From the NCBI RefSeq assembly GCF_001623525.1, contig NZ_CP015225.1, positions 5,530,501 through 5,594,500 of the forward strand: DNA of 64,000 bases. The letters run 5' to 3'. This document shows, in pieces, positions 7,601 to 18,791 of this stretch. The stretch is from Pseudomonas fluorescens (GTDB taxonomy: Bacteria; Pseudomonadota; Gammaproteobacteria; Pseudomonadales; Pseudomonadaceae). Numbering within the stretch: position 1 is the stretch's first letter; each line of letters opens with the position of its first letter. The translations under genes were made by a program, and so were the position numbers. The notes beneath the pieces were generated by a model. That model worked only from the letters and a program-made list of their open reading frames with translations, was not told where the DNA came from and searched no databases.

Positions 7601-8420
7601 CAGGCAGGCCGTAAAGCAGCAAGTCTGACCAGAGCTGGCGGTAGTCGTGCACATTGCCGACCCACTTCTGCTGGATCTCGGCAACTTCGGCGGGGCTCAT
7701 GTCCGCCATGACCTTGTCCAGGATGCCCACCAATATCTTGTTGTCTCGAGGGACGGCCATTGCCAACTGATAGCGATACGGCGTTTCCCCGCTGACATAA
7801 AGGCCTTCAAGCTTGAGTTGACGCAGGCTCCAGACGCTGGAGGCCAGATCGCCCACTACCGCGTCCACCTCGTCGGTCGCCAGGGCTTGCAGGGCTGAAC
7901 TGACGTTGGGCAGCGCCACGAGGTTCAGGTCGGGGTGGTGGTTGCGCAGCAATTCATGGGGGGCATAGTTCTCCACCACGGCTATTTTCAGCCCGTACAG
8001 TTCCTTGAGGTTGTACGGCTGGGCGCCACCGCGGTGGGCCAGGATGACGATGGGGAAGTCCAGGTAAGGGCGGGTAAATGCCAGGTAATTCTGACGCTCA
8101 GGTGTGGACATGATGCCCGGCAAAAGGTCTATCTTGCCCTGTGCGACCTGCTCCAGCACGGCGGTCCAGCTGACCGGCTCGATGGGTGTGAGCTTGATGG
8201 CCAGCCGTTCACGAATGATGTCGACGTAGTCGGCGGCCAAGCCCTGATAGCGGCCCTGGTCATCACGAAACTCAAACGGCGGCCATGAGGCATCGACACC
8301 CAGGCGCAGGTCGGGGTGGTCCTTGAGCCAGCGGAGCTCCTCGTCGGTGAGCGTCAACGCGCCAGCTGTTGCGGTCCAGGTCATCAATGACAGCAAAAGC
8401 GCGGCCGTCAGTCTGGGCAT
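4677..8420 (-). CDS. Membrane sensor with periplasmic SBP domain, four PAS, GGDEF and EAL domains
   Basis: 1247 residues from the ATG at 8420, which opens a clear signal peptide; upstream in-frame codons overlap the rpoD end and are unlikely. Order: signal peptide (1-20), a periplasmic amino-acid-binding-type (SBP_bac_3) domain starting LRLGVDASWPPFEFRD (about 35-255), one membrane helix (about 265-287), four PAS domains (about 310-800), GGDEF (intact GGDEF near 883, with an RDID inhibitory site just before it) and EAL (intact EAL near 1013). It should make and/or break cyclic di-GMP in response to a small periplasmic ligand, perhaps an amino acid or amine. Which activity dominates cannot be read from sequence. 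It stands alone after rpoD, with the rpoD terminator between. Confidence 0.9.
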   Translation of the reverse strand: MPRLTAALLLSLMTWTATAGALTLTDEELRWLKDHPDLRLGVDASWPPFEFRDDQGRYQGLAADYVDIIRERLAIKLTPIEPVSWTAVLEQVAQGKIDLLPGIMSTPERQNYLAFTRPYLDFPIVILAHRGGAQPYNLKELYGLKIAVVENYAPHELLRNHHPDLNLVALPNVSSALQALATDEVDAVVGDLASSVWSLRQLKLEGLYVSGETPYRYQLAMAVPRDNKILVGILDKVMADMSPAEVAEIQQKWVGNVHDYRQLWSDLLLYGLPALLLLIGILAVVIRINRRLSSEIARRVELEQELRSSEYHYRGLVESLSAIAWEARVSDFTYSYVSPHAEDLLGYPLSHWLIPGFWRNIIHPADLIRAQTYCDHEVLAGRDHCIDYRVITADGRCLWVRDIVSLIEHGHEPVMRGLMIDISEAKRTEEALRLSEQKFASVFRQCPDILVIARLLDGCLLEVNKAFEEQIGLSAAEVVGHSATELNIWGIQGVGPGLLQRLQAGSIRNLEMPFRRSNGQVFTGLISAEPFDLDTTPALVVVVRDISQLKETQQQLQTSEEKFAKAFHASPDGLLLSRQSDGLLIEVNEGFSRITGFNSALSVDRSTLDLGIWVNLNERKQMLDLLKRDGFVRDFSCHIRRNDGQIRLCEVSSRPLPIGNEDCMLTIARDITERHLMQEKLQQAATVFESTAEGVLITDTQQHISAVNRAFTEITGYSETEALGHTPRLLASGLHDSAFYAAMWHQLTAEGHWQGEISNRRKNGELYPSWLTISAVRNRDRQITHFVAVFADISSLKHAQARLDYQAHHDPLTGLPNRTLFESRLLAALNGQQENGSQGAVLFLDLDRFKHINDSLGHPVGDLLLKGIAVRLREQLRDIDTVARLGGDEFIILLPGLQQPSDAEHIAQKLLNCFAAPFQAGEHEFFISASIGTSLYPQDGCDVATLVKNADAAMYRSKAKGRNRVESYTRDLTAQASERVALEHELRRAIERNELSLSFQPKISLVDNQLVGAEALIRWTHPTFGDVPPEHFIPLAEENGMILQIGDWVLERACRQLCEWNDAYDSLGPLSVNLAGAQLRQPNLLGRIEQLLREHQLEPGLLQLEITENFIMSQAEEALTVLHQLKKLGVQLAIDDFGTGYSSLSYLKRLPLDILKIDQSFVRGLPDDPHDAAIVRAIIALGRSMQFTIIAEGVETLAQQQFLTEEGCEQIQGYIVSLPLCADEFAATFLRVAVSDFSDSTAEKPSL

Positions 8421-8515
8421 CACTGTCTCGTCATGGCTTGGTGAGGATGATTCGAGTGTAGACGGGCAACAGGGTGCTGAGGAGCGTAGCGAAGGGGATT
8501 TTATCTGTGCATAGC

Positions 8516-8542
8516 AAAACCCCCGGCAGGGCCGGGGGTTTT
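8516..8542 (-). terminator. Rho-independent terminator after rpoD
   Basis: Strong GC stem CCCCCGGC/GCCGGGGG flanked by AAAA and TTTT, six bases after the rpoD stop read leftward. It ends the rpsU-dnaG-rpoD transcript. Confidence 0.85.
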
Positions 8543-8547
8543 GAAGG

Positions 8548-10395
<1,848 letters not shown>

Positions 10396-10462
10396 AACAC
10401 CCTATCCACTGAAGGTCTTGGCGGGCAAAAAACAAGCCGAGGATTATACCTGAGCTGTGACC

Positions 10463-12421
10463 TCACGCGCCAGTTGAGGTCGGGTTTGATGCGCAAACAT
10501 TGCGGCTGAGTAAGTCGCGCAATTGGTTTTTCTCTTCGCTGGTCAACTCGCTCTGGCGAGCTTTTCGCAGAAGTTGTTCCAGGTTTCGCTCGCGTTGGCG
10601 GGCGGACAAGCTAGTAATGGTGTCGAAAAACTGTTGTTCAAGGTTGTCTCCCTCAATCAGCCATTCCTTCTCGGCCAGGGCCTTCAACAGGCGCCCCTGC
10701 TCGGTGCCGTGCCACCGTGCAATCAACTGGAAAGAGTTTAGCTTGGGGTTCTTCTGCACGGCTTCAAGGAGTGCGACCAGCAATTGCGTATTGCTGTGGT
10801 CCTCGGCGGCGAAGTGCCCGGCGTCCTCTACTTTTTCCGCCAGTTGCGGGTGATGCAGCAAGGTGCGCAAGGCGGCCAGTGTTGGTGGTTCGACGGCGGC
10901 CGGCACGCGCGGGGCACGTGGCTGGTCGCGATCGCCGCGCTTGCCGTTCTTGTCCCAGGGTTTCTTGTCCCATTTCTTGCCGCCACTGCCGGTTTTTTTC
11001 GGTGTCCATTCCTGCTGGGGGGCGTAATCCTGCTGAGGTTGATGATAGTCGGCGAAATCCGGCATCGCGTCGTAATCGATGCCCGGGTCATAAGCCGGTG
11101 GCGCCTCCTGGGGGGCGCTGTGCACCAGTTGATTGACCGCTTCGCTGTTCAGGCCGGTGATCTCGCTCAGGCGCTGGCGCATGAGTGTGCGCAGGTTGGC
11201 GCCGGGCACCTTGTCGATCAACGGTGCCGCGAGGGTGGCCATGTGGGCCTTGCCTTCGAGGGAGCGTGGATCGGCTTCTTCGGTCAACTGCTGGAAAAAA
11301 TAGTCGGCCAACGGTTGTGCGTGCTGGTTGATCCGGGCACGGAACGCATCGGTGCCTTCGGAGCGCACCAGGGTGTCCGGGTCCTCGCCCTCGGGCAGGA
11401 ACAGGAAGCGTGCCCGCCGGCCGTCCTGCAGGCACGGCAAGGTCGCTTCCAGGGCGCGCCAGGCGGCGTTGCGACCGGCCTGGTCGCCGTCGAAGCAGAA
11501 CAGCACGTTGGGCACGACACGAAACAGGCGTTTCATGTGCTCTTCGCTGGTGGCCGTGCCCAGGGTCGCCACGGCGTTGCGCAGGCCTTGCTGGGCCAGG
11601 GCAATAACGTCCATGTAGCCTTCGACGACAATGATTTCATCGAGGTTGCGGTTGTTCTTGCGTGCTTCGTACAGGCCATAGAGTTCCTGGCCCTTATGGA
11701 ACACCGGGGTTTCCGGGGAGTTCAGGTATTTCGGCTTGTCGTCGCCCAGCACCCGGCCACCAAAGGCGATGATCCGTCCGCGTGTGTCGCGGATCGGAAA
11801 CATGACCCGGTCGCGGAAGCGGTCGTAGCGCTTGCCGGTTTCGGCATTTTCAATCAGCAGGCCGGCGTCGATCATGGCGCGCTGTTGCAACGTATCGCTG
11901 CTTAGGTGCTTGTACAGGTTGTCCCAGCCGGGCGGGGCGAAGCCGAGGCCGAAGTCCCGGGCGATTTCGCCGGTCAGGCCGCGGCCCTTGAGATAATCCA
12001 CCGCAGCCTTGCGTGCCGGATGGCTTTTGAGGGCCTGGCGATAAAAATCCGCCGCCGCCGTCAGCAGTGGGTAAAGCGGAGAATCGGTCGGTTGGCGTGG
12101 CTTGTGCTGTCGACCGCTTTCCTCCCGGGGTATTTCCATGCCGGCGGCTTTGGCCAGTTCTTCGACGGCCTGGGGGAAGTCCAGGTTGTCGTGGTCCATG
12201 ATGAAGCCGAGGGCATTGCCGCCAGCGCCGCAGCCGAAGCAATAGTAGAACTGCTTGTCGGGGCTGACGCTGAAAGAAGGCGTTTTTTCTTTATGGAACG
12301 GGCAGCAGGCTGTGTAGTTCTTGCCCGCTTTCTTCATTTGCAGGCGAGAGCTGACCACGTCGACGATGTCGGTGCGGTTCAGGAGGTCGTCAATAAAGCT
12401 CTGGGGAATCAGCCCGGCCAT
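10463..12421 (-). CDS. dnaG: DNA primase
   Basis: 652 residues. The N-terminal CHC2 zinc finger has C40, H43, C61 and C64 (CPFHKEKTPSFSV...YYCFGCG). The catalytic TOPRIM core holds VVEGYMDVIAL and the CFDGDQAGRNAAWRALE acidic block (roughly 260-330). A Pro/Gln/Lys-rich linker (about 440-505) leads to the C-terminal helicase-binding domain. It makes RNA primers for replication and contacts DnaB through that domain. It lies between rpsU and rpoD. The 479-base gap upstream gives room for a separate promoter. Confidence 0.98.
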   Translation of the reverse strand: MAGLIPQSFIDDLLNRTDIVDVVSSRLQMKKAGKNYTACCPFHKEKTPSFSVSPDKQFYYCFGCGAGGNALGFIMDHDNLDFPQAVEELAKAAGMEIPREESGRQHKPRQPTDSPLYPLLTAAADFYRQALKSHPARKAAVDYLKGRGLTGEIARDFGLGFAPPGWDNLYKHLSSDTLQQRAMIDAGLLIENAETGKRYDRFRDRVMFPIRDTRGRIIAFGGRVLGDDKPKYLNSPETPVFHKGQELYGLYEARKNNRNLDEIIVVEGYMDVIALAQQGLRNAVATLGTATSEEHMKRLFRVVPNVLFCFDGDQAGRNAAWRALEATLPCLQDGRRARFLFLPEGEDPDTLVRSEGTDAFRARINQHAQPLADYFFQQLTEEADPRSLEGKAHMATLAAPLIDKVPGANLRTLMRQRLSEITGLNSEAVNQLVHSAPQEAPPAYDPGIDYDAMPDFADYHQPQQDYAPQQEWTPKKTGSGGKKWDKKPWDKNGKRGDRDQPRAPRVPAAVEPPTLAALRTLLHHPQLAEKVEDAGHFAAEDHSNTQLLVALLEAVQKNPKLNSFQLIARWHGTEQGRLLKALAEKEWLIEGDNLEQQFFDTITSLSARQRERNLEQLLRKARQSELTSEEKNQLRDLLSRNVCASNPTSTGA

Positions 12422-12900
12422 GGCGTTCTCATCATCACTGCGCGAAATATGGACCCGAAATCGGCAGGCGTAACCGAGTCTGGGTTTGAGGCACGCTAAA
12501 TCGGTGGCTCGACCGGGTCGTCTGCATCATCGCTGTCGGGAAGTGTATCTGCCGATAATCCACTGACGTTAATAACTATCAGTATTCGACTGTTTGAATG
12601 TGTTGCGCTGAGTCCGGTAACGGCTGTTCAGGCCTCGGGTAGCTCATGAAGCGGACACGCAGGCAGGTGCCTTGGGCTGATCGTCGTTAGAGGAATCAGG
12701 GTGTGCTCGTCGGTAGCCTTGGAAGGCTCGTCAGGAAAGACGTGCACCGCTGGCAAAAGAGCCAGGTCTGACGCGGTGAAGCAGGTTGTCTATGTCGCGT
12801 CTGCGACTTTGACAGTGAAGCATCAAGCGTTATTCCGCAAATGCCATAAGCCCGGCTTGAGGGCCGGGCTTGGCAGAAGCTTGCTACGGACGTCTGTGTA
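12422..12900. other. Intergenic region between rpsU and dnaG
   Basis: No gene is supported here. It holds the rpsU terminator/attenuator hairpin (12848-12871) and an AT-rich stretch (12560-12600) that may carry an internal dnaG promoter; no clear boxes are claimed. Confidence 0.5.
12848..12871 (-). terminator. rpsU terminator or attenuator
   Basis: Nine-base perfect arms AAGCCCGGC/GCCGGGCTT around a 6-base loop, about 30 bases after the rpsU stop. The T-run is weak (TTATGGCATTT), consistent with partial termination that lets some transcripts reach dnaG and rpoD, as is known for the E. coli operon. Confidence 0.65.
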
Positions 12901-13116
12901 TTAGTACAGACGTACGGCGCGGCGCTGTTCGCGCTGAACTTTCTTGGCGTGACGCTTAACAGCGGCTGCTGCCTTGCGCTTACGCTCAGAAGTCGGCTTC
13001 TCGTAGAATTCGCGGCTACGAACTTCAGCCAGAACACCGGCTTTTTCGCAGGAGCGCTTGAAACGACGCAGAGCTACGTCGAAGGGTTCGTTCTCTTTTA
13101 CTTTGACGGCTGGCAT
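12901..13116 (-). CDS. rpsU: 30S ribosomal protein S21
   Basis: A 71-residue basic protein, [20 protein letters not shown], with the lysine/arginine-rich helix [21 protein letters not shown], the full length of the family. S21 joins the small ribosomal subunit near the anti-Shine-Dalgarno region and helps initiation. It is the first gene of the rpsU-dnaG-rpoD cluster and is divergent from tsaD. Confidence 0.98.
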
Positions 13117-13315
13117 CCAGAGCTACCTTCATTCATTACCGGGGTCAACATCCTCGCGGCAAAAGAGCACTTGAAGACGTCGGTTTTTAAGGGTTGCGGA
13201 TGTTAACCCCTCAACGCTCGGAATGCAAAGCCTCTGATCGAAAACCGCTGGTCGGGGCACAACGCGGCGACTATTATGCGCGCCTTCGAATTCAGCCTCT
13301 ACAAGGCGCAAACCC

Positions 13316-14341
13316 ATGCTAGTACTGGGATTAGAAACCTCCTGCGACGAAACCGGTGTCGCACTTTACGACAGTGAACGTGGCCTGCTGGCCGATGCGC
13401 TGTTCAGCCAGATCGACCTGCACCGTGCCTACGGCGGGGTGGTGCCGGAGCTTGCCTCTCGCGATCACGTCAAGCGCATGCTGCCCTTGATCCGCCAGGT
13501 CCTGGCCGAAGCCAACTGCGTGTCGACCGAGATCGACGGCATCGCCTACACCGCCGGCCCGGGCCTGGTGGGCGCGTTGCTGGTGGGCGCCTCCTGTGCC
13601 CAGGCGCTGGCCTTTGCCTGGGGGATTCCGGCCTTGGGCGTGCATCACATGGAAGGTCATCTGCTGGCGCCGATGCTGGAGTCGCAACCGCCGCAATTTC
13701 CGTTCGTCGCTTTGTTGGTATCGGGCGGCCATACGCAGCTCATTCGAGTCGATGGCATCGGCCAATACGAGTTGCTCGGCGAGACGCTCGATGATGCTGC
13801 CGGCGAAGCGTTCGACAAAACTGCAAAAATGATGGGCCTCAATTATCCCGGTGGGCCGGAAATTTCCCGGCTTGCGACGCAAGGGGTCGATGGGCGTTTC
13901 GTGTTCCCGCGGCCGATGTGCGACCGTCCCGGCCTGGATTTCAGTTTCAGCGGGTTGAAGACCTTCGCCCTGAACACCTGGCAGCAGTGCGTCAGCGCCG
14001 GGGACGACAGTGAACAAGCCCGTTGCGACATCTCGCTGGCGTTCCAGCAGGCCGTGGTGGAGACTTTGACCATCAAGTGCAAGCGTGCCCTCAAGCAGGC
14101 CGGGCTCAAGCGCCTGGTGATCGCAGGCGGCGTGAGCGCGAACAAGGCCTTGCGGGCATCGCTGGAGAAAATGCTCGGCGACATGAAGGGCGACGTTTAC
14201 TACGCCCGGCCGGAGTTCTGTACAGATAACGGCGCGATGATTGCCTTTGCCGGTTGCCAGCGCTTGCAGGCCGGCCAGCACGAAAGCCTGGCGATCAGCG
14301 TGCAGGCGCGCTGGCCGATGGAGCAGTTGGCGCCCCTGTGA
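13316..14341 (+). CDS. tsaD: tRNA N6-adenosine threonylcarbamoyltransferase
   Basis: 341 residues. The ASKHA fold begins [19 protein letters not shown]. The metal-binding HHMEGH motif (His 111 and 115) and the C-terminal GVSANKALR nucleotide-binding loop are present. With TsaB, TsaC and TsaE it transfers the threonylcarbamoyl group to A37 of ANN-decoding tRNAs, an essential modification. It is divergent from rpsU and convergent with plsY, 8 bases after its stop. Confidence 0.97.
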   Translation: MLVLGLETSCDETGVALYDSERGLLADALFSQIDLHRAYGGVVPELASRDHVKRMLPLIRQVLAEANCVSTEIDGIAYTAGPGLVGALLVGASCAQALAFAWGIPALGVHHMEGHLLAPMLESQPPQFPFVALLVSGGHTQLIRVDGIGQYELLGETLDDAAGEAFDKTAKMMGLNYPGGPEISRLATQGVDGRFVFPRPMCDRPGLDFSFSGLKTFALNTWQQCVSAGDDSEQARCDISLAFQQAVVETLTIKCKRALKQAGLKRLVIAGGVSANKALRASLEKMLGDMKGDVYYARPEFCTDNGAMIAFAGCQRLQAGQHESLAISVQARWPMEQLAPL

Positions 14342-14349
14342 CAGGGCAT

Positions 14350-14919
14350 TTAAAAATGCCGTTCGCGCCCGGCGAACAGGTCGCGTAGATTGCCCCGGTG
14401 ACGCCAGACGATCAGCGCAACCAGCGCGGTCATCGGTAGCAAGGCCGCCGGTTCCTGCCAGGCCAGTAGCGGCAGGGTCAGCGGCGTGGCGATCAGCGCG
14501 GCCAGGGAGCTGGTGCGGGTCAGGTAGAACGTCAGCAGCCAGGCACAGACAGCCAGCAGGGCGGCGGGCGGGTACAGGCCCAGCAACATGCCGGCGGCGG
14601 TGGCGACACCCTTGCCGCCACGAAAGCGAAAGTACAGCGGGAATAGATGGCCGATGACGGCGCAGACGCCAATCCAGGCCTGTTGCTGCAACGAGAGCCC
14701 TGCGAGGCTGGCGATCAATACCGGGACAAGGCCTTTGCAGAGGTCGCCCAGCAGGGTCAGGATGGCGAGTTTGCGTCCGGCCAGGCGCAGCATGTTGGTG
14801 GCGCCGGCATTGCCTGAGCCACTCATTCGCGGATCCGGGCGACCGGTCAGGCGGCTGAGCAAAATGGCGAAGGACAGCGAGCCGAGCAGGTAGGCGAGAA
14901 TCGCCAGTAACCAAAACAT
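14350..14919 (-). CDS. plsY: Glycerol-3-phosphate acyltransferase PlsY
   Basis: A 189-residue membrane protein with about five helices. The PlsY loop [11 protein letters not shown] (about 36-46) and [13 protein letters not shown] (about 97-109) form the acyl-phosphate and phosphate-binding motifs. It transfers an acyl group from acyl phosphate to glycerol-3-phosphate, the first step of phospholipid synthesis, in the inner membrane. It is convergent with tsaD and divergent from folB. Confidence 0.96.
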   Translation of the reverse strand: MFWLLAILAYLLGSLSFAILLSRLTGRPDPRMSGSGNAGATNMLRLAGRKLAILTLLGDLCKGLVPVLIASLAGLSLQQQAWIGVCAVIGHLFPLYFRFRGGKGVATAAGMLLGLYPPAALLAVCAWLLTFYLTRTSSLAALIATPLTLPLLAWQEPAALLPMTALVALIVWRHRGNLRDLFAGRERHF

Positions 14920-14993
14920 GCTAACTATTCCGGGCGAGGACGCCCTGATTCTAACGGCGCATTGCGCCCTTGTCGTGCTGCGGAGAAGAGTGC

Positions 14994-15347
14994 TTGGACA
15001 GAGTGTTTATCGAGGGCCTGGAAGTCGACACGGTAATCGGGGCCTACGACTGGGAGCGAGGCATCCGACAGTGCCTGCGGCTTGACCTGAGCTTCGCCTG
15101 GGACAACCGTCCGGCCGCCGCGGGCGACGACCTGACCCTGGCACTCGACTACGCCAGCGTATCGTCGCGCATCCAGGCATTTGCCGAACAGGCGCAGTTC
15201 CAATTGGTCGAGACCTTTGCCGAGCGACTGGCCCAGGAGCTCATGGATGAGTTCAAGATCACCTGGCTGCGTCTGAAATTAACCAAGCCTGGCGCCGTAC
15301 CGGCGGCCAGCGGCGTTGGTGTGGAGATCGAGCGCGGATGTCGCTGA
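14994..15347 (+). CDS. folB: Dihydroneopterin aldolase
   Basis: 117 residues from a TTG start (14994) preceded by GGAGAAGAG. The product then begins (M)[20 protein letters not shown], the usual Pseudomonas N-terminus; the upstream in-frame ATG would add eight unusual residues. It converts dihydroneopterin to 6-hydroxymethyl-dihydropterin in folate synthesis. Its last 10 bases overlap the start of folK, the next enzyme of the pathway, so the two are coupled. Confidence 0.93.
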   Translation: MDRVFIEGLEVDTVIGAYDWERGIRQCLRLDLSFAWDNRPAAAGDDLTLALDYASVSSRIQAFAEQAQFQLVETFAERLAQELMDEFKITWLRLKLTKPGAVPAASGVGVEIERGCR

Positions 15348-15856
15348 CTCAGGTTTTTCTCGGGCTCGGCAGCAATATCGAGCGCGAAACCCATCTGTGC
15401 GCCGGTCTTGAAGCCTTGGCCGGTTTCCTGGTGGACATCCGCTGTTCGGCCGTGTTCGAGAGCCAGCCGGTGGGTATCAAGAGCGGGCCATTCTTCAATT
15501 TCGTCGTCTCGGCCTTCACGGATCTGCCGCTGATGGAGCTGGATCGTCGTCTCAAGTTCATCGAGGCGGACAACGGTCGCTATGCGCCGGACCGCAAGGG
15601 GCTGCCGCTGGATATCGACGTGTTGTTGTATGGCGAACAGGTCGGCAACTTCGATGGGTTGATCTTGCCGCGTGCGGAAATCCTCAAGAACGCCTTCGTC
15701 CTATGGCCTTTGTCGTTGATCGCGCCGGATCGGATTCACCCAGGCGTCGGCAAAAGCTTCGCCACTTTGTGGGAAGAATCGCAGATCGACCAGGTGCTGG
15801 CGCCAGTGGCTTTCGAATGGCGTGGCCAGCAGCTTACGCCATCGAATCTGCTGTGA
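15338..15856 (+). CDS. folK: HPPK (6-hydroxymethyl-dihydropterin pyrophosphokinase)
   Basis: 172 residues. The N-terminus VFLGLGSNIERE and the FFNFVV block are HPPK signatures. The Mg-binding Asp pair is in LPLDIDVLLYG (about 88-98), a variant of the usual RTLDLDLLLYG. It pyrophosphorylates the pterin made by FolB. It overlaps folB by 10 bases. The divergent motif suggests the second, folB-linked HPPK form found in pseudomonads, which usually also have a panB-linked copy elsewhere; that second copy is outside this window. Confidence 0.9.
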   Translation: MSLTQVFLGLGSNIERETHLCAGLEALAGFLVDIRCSAVFESQPVGIKSGPFFNFVVSAFTDLPLMELDRRLKFIEADNGRYAPDRKGLPLDIDVLLYGEQVGNFDGLILPRAEILKNAFVLWPLSLIAPDRIHPGVGKSFATLWEESQIDQVLAPVAFEWRGQQLTPSNLL

Positions 15857-15860
15857 GGCG

Positions 15861-15900
15861 CCTGCCGTCATCGCGAGCCTGCTCGCGATGGCGGCGTTAC
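15861..15900. repeat. REP element (single)
   Basis: Palindromic core ATCGCGAG-CC-TGCTCGCGAT-like sequence at 15870-15889, matching the short end of the REP family seen at five other sites here. It lies between the convergent folK and cca genes. Confidence 0.7.
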
Positions 15901-15935
15901 ATCCGGCCGGAATGCGAACTGACCTGAAAAGCCCG

Positions 15936-17162
15936 TCAGCTCGCCGCCTCTTTATAGGCCTTCAACGCCTTGAGCCGCTCGCGCTTGATCGCCTCACCCA
16001 GCTCCGGTCCCTTGAAGCCTTTCTCCAGCAAGGGCTGCACCGCCACTGCGCGGGCTGCTGCCGCAGCGCCCCGCAAATAATCAGCCTGTGGATAACTTCT
16101 GTCTTCAAGCCCTTTGCGCCCCCGCGCATCCATCTCACAGGCTGCGATGAATTCCTCGAAGCGCTGAGGTCGACGGTACACATCGAAACTCTGCAGCAGC
16201 TCAAGCAAAGTGGACGCCTTGAGCTCAAGCGCGCGATGACCATGGGTGTGGTATTGGCCTACCAGTAACGCCAATTCCTGACAGTCGCGGGGCGCCTTGA
16301 AGCGTTCGTTGACCGCTTTGATCAGCTTCAGCCCCGTGTGCTCATGGGCGATGTGTCGCGGCCATTCGTGTTGGGGCGTCAGGCCTTTGCCCAGGTCATG
16401 GAGCAGGCAGGCCCAGCGGACTGTCAGCGGTTGTTGGTGCAGGGCGGCTTGTTCCAGCACGCTCAGGGTATGGGCGCCAGTGTCGATTTCCGGGTGATGG
16501 GCTTCAGGCTGGGGTACGCCAAACAGCGCATCGACCTCTGGCATCAGGACCTTGAGGGCCGTGCAGTCGCGCAAGACCTGGATAAATACCTGCGGCTGTT
16601 TTTCCATGAGGGCGCGGGAAATTTCTTTCCAACTGCGCTCGGCCGTCAGTGCTTCCAGCTCGCCGGACTCGCTGAGTTGGCGCATCAGTTCAAGGGTTTC
16701 GTCCGCCACCTTGAAACCCAGCGGGGCATAACGCGCGGCGAAGCGGGCAACCCGCAGGACTCGGAGTGGATCTTCGGCGAAAGCGGGGGAAACGTGGCGT
16801 AGCACCCGGGCTTCCAGGTCGCGCTGGCCGTGGTACGGATCGGTCAGGTTGCCGTGGTCATCCTCGGCCATGGCGTTGATCGTCAGGTCCCGGCGAACCA
16901 GGTCCTGCTCCAGGGTCACTTCAGGGCTGGCATGGAACACGAAGCCGCCATAGCCTCGGCCGCTCTTGCGTTCGGTGCGGGCGAGGGCGTACTCCTCGCC
17001 GCTCTTTGGGTCTAGGAATACCGGAAAATCGGCTCCCACCGGGCGAAACCCCTTGGCGAGCATTTCCTCGGCGGTGGCCCCCACCACGACCCGATCGATG
17101 TCGGTGACGGGAATGCCTAGCAGGCGGTCGCGAACGGCGCCGCCGACTTTATAGATCTGCAT
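15936..17162 (-). CDS. cca: CCA-adding tRNA nucleotidyltransferase with HD domain
   Basis: 408 residues. The N-terminal class II nucleotidyltransferase core has [11 protein letters not shown] and TDIDRVVVG (metal-binding Asp pair), followed by a [10 protein letters not shown] motif. A C-terminal HD phosphohydrolase domain carries LLHDLGKG (about 252-259) and HEHTGL. It adds or repairs CCA ends of tRNA; the HD domain gives phosphatase/phosphodiesterase activity in the E. coli enzyme. It ends convergent with folK and a REP element. Confidence 0.96.
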   Translation of the reverse strand: MQIYKVGGAVRDRLLGIPVTDIDRVVVGATAEEMLAKGFRPVGADFPVFLDPKSGEEYALARTERKSGRGYGGFVFHASPEVTLEQDLVRRDLTINAMAEDDHGNLTDPYHGQRDLEARVLRHVSPAFAEDPLRVLRVARFAARYAPLGFKVADETLELMRQLSESGELEALTAERSWKEISRALMEKQPQVFIQVLRDCTALKVLMPEVDALFGVPQPEAHHPEIDTGAHTLSVLEQAALHQQPLTVRWACLLHDLGKGLTPQHEWPRHIAHEHTGLKLIKAVNERFKAPRDCQELALLVGQYHTHGHRALELKASTLLELLQSFDVYRRPQRFEEFIAACEMDARGRKGLEDRSYPQADYLRGAAAAARAVAVQPLLEKGFKGPELGEAIKRERLKALKAYKEAAS

Positions 17163-17225
17163 AAAAAACCTCCGTTGGTCCGACAGGATAACCTTTGCGT
17201 CGGACGTCCGGAGGCGAAAACGGGA

Positions 17226-18791
17226 TCAAAGATGAATGACGGCCAGGTCCAGGCGACCGTAGTCTCCTTCGGCTTGTTCGCCCCTGGGGGGGACGTGATG
17301 GGTTTTCATCACCTGGTCGCCTTGCAGGGTTTCCAAGTGGATGTCGAAACCCCAGAGGCGATGCAGGTGCTTGAGCACTTCGTCGGTGGAGTCGCCCAGT
17401 GGTTTGCGGTTGTGTGCCTGGTGTCGCAGGGTCAGCGAGCGATCCCCGCGGCGGTCAATGCTGTAGATCTGCACATTGGGTTCGCGATTGCCCAGATTGT
17501 ACTGCGCCGCCAGGGTTTCGCGAATGATGCGGTAGCCGCCCTCATCGTGAATGGCAGGTACCAGCAGGTCATCTTTCTGATCGTCATCGAGGATGCTGAA
17601 CAGTTTCAGGTCGCGAATCACCTTGGGCGAGAGGTACTGCAGGATGAAGCTTTCGTCCTTGAAGCTGCTCATGGCGAATTTAATGGCGGACAACCAGTCC
17701 GAGCCGGCAATTTCCGGGAACCAGCGACGATCTTCCTCGGTGGGGTTTTCGCACATGCGCCGGATGTCGCGGTACATGGCGAAGCCCAGTGCGTAAGGGT
17801 TGATACCGCTGTAGTACGGGCTGTCGAAGCCAGGCTGGAACACCACGCTGGTGTGGGACGTCAGGAACTCCATCATGAAGCCGTCTGTGACCAGGCCCTC
17901 GTCGTACAAGTCGTTCATCAGCGTGTAGTGCCAGAACGTGGCCCAGCCCTCGTTCATGACCTGGGTTTGGCGCTGTGGATAGAAGTACTGGGCGATCTTG
18001 CGCACGATGCGCACGATTTCCCGCTGCCACGGCTCCAGCAGCGGCGCATGTTTTTCAATGAAATAGAGAATGTTCTCCTGGGGCTCGGCAGGGAACCGGG
18101 CATTGTCTTTTTCGTTGTACTTGTCTGCACCTTTGGGAATGGTGCGCCACAGATCGTTGATCTGTTTTTGCAGGTGCTCTTCGCGATCCTTCTGGCGCCG
18201 ACGTTCTTCCTCGGCGGAAATCGGATACGGCCGCTTGTAGCGGTCCACGCCGTAGTTCATCAGGGCGTGGCAGGAGTCCAGCAGGTCCTCCACCGCGTCG
18301 ATACCATGGCGCTCCTCGCATTGCATGATGTACTGCTTGGCGAACACCAGGTAATCGATGATCGAGCTGGCATCGGTCCAGGTGCGGAACAGGTAGTTGC
18401 CCTTGAAGAAGCTGTTGTGCCCATAGCAGGCATGTGCCACCACCAAGGCCTGCATGCAGATGGTGTTTTCTTCCATCAGGTAGGCGATGCAGGGATCGGA
18501 GTTGATGACGATCTCATAGGCCAACCCCATCTGGCCCCGGCTGTAGGATTTCTCGGTGCTGAGAAAGTGCTTGCCGTAGGACCAGTGGTGATAGCCCAGC
18601 GGCATGCCGACCGACGCGTAGGCGTCCATCATCTGCTCGGCGGTGATCACCTCGATCTGGTTCGGGTAGGTGTCGAGGGCATAACGGTCCGCGATACGGC
18701 TGATTTCGCGGTCGTAGGCCTTGATCAGCTCGAATGTCCATTCGGAGCCGGTGGAAATAGGCTGGCGCTTCTGCTCTTTTTTGGCGGTCAT
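17226..18791 (-). CDS. SpoVR family protein (YcgB-like)
   Basis: 521 residues, the length of E. coli YcgB. SpoVR landmarks include [38 protein letters not shown] (a His-rich segment) and [13 protein letters not shown]. The biochemical role is unknown. It is the third gene of a prkA-yeaH-spoVR operon: its ATG overlaps the stop of the yeaH gene by four bases. In other bacteria this trio is RpoS-dependent and linked to nitrogen starvation and stress. Confidence 0.93.
   Translation of the reverse strand: MTAKKEQKRQPISTGSEWTFELIKAYDREISRIADRYALDTYPNQIEVITAEQMMDAYASVGMPLGYHHWSYGKHFLSTEKSYSRGQMGLAYEIVINSDPCIAYLMEENTICMQALVVAHACYGHNSFFKGNYLFRTWTDASSIIDYLVFAKQYIMQCEERHGIDAVEDLLDSCHALMNYGVDRYKRPYPISAEEERRRQKDREEHLQKQINDLWRTIPKGADKYNEKDNARFPAEPQENILYFIEKHAPLLEPWQREIVRIVRKIAQYFYPQRQTQVMNEGWATFWHYTLMNDLYDEGLVTDGFMMEFLTSHTSVVFQPGFDSPYYSGINPYALGFAMYRDIRRMCENPTEEDRRWFPEIAGSDWLSAIKFAMSSFKDESFILQYLSPKVIRDLKLFSILDDDQKDDLLVPAIHDEGGYRIIRETLAAQYNLGNREPNVQIYSIDRRGDRSLTLRHQAHNRKPLGDSTDEVLKHLHRLWGFDIHLETLQGDQVMKTHHVPPRGEQAEGDYGRLDLAVIHL

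Noticed and set aside
12422..12900. Possible missing yqeY gene between rpsU and dnaG
   Set aside because: P. aeruginosa has such a gene here but, as far as I recall, P. putida does not, so its absence is lineage variation rather than a deletion.
12696..13206. Small frames overlapping rpsU on both strands
   Set aside because: Shadows of rpsU and its terminator; no ribosome sites.
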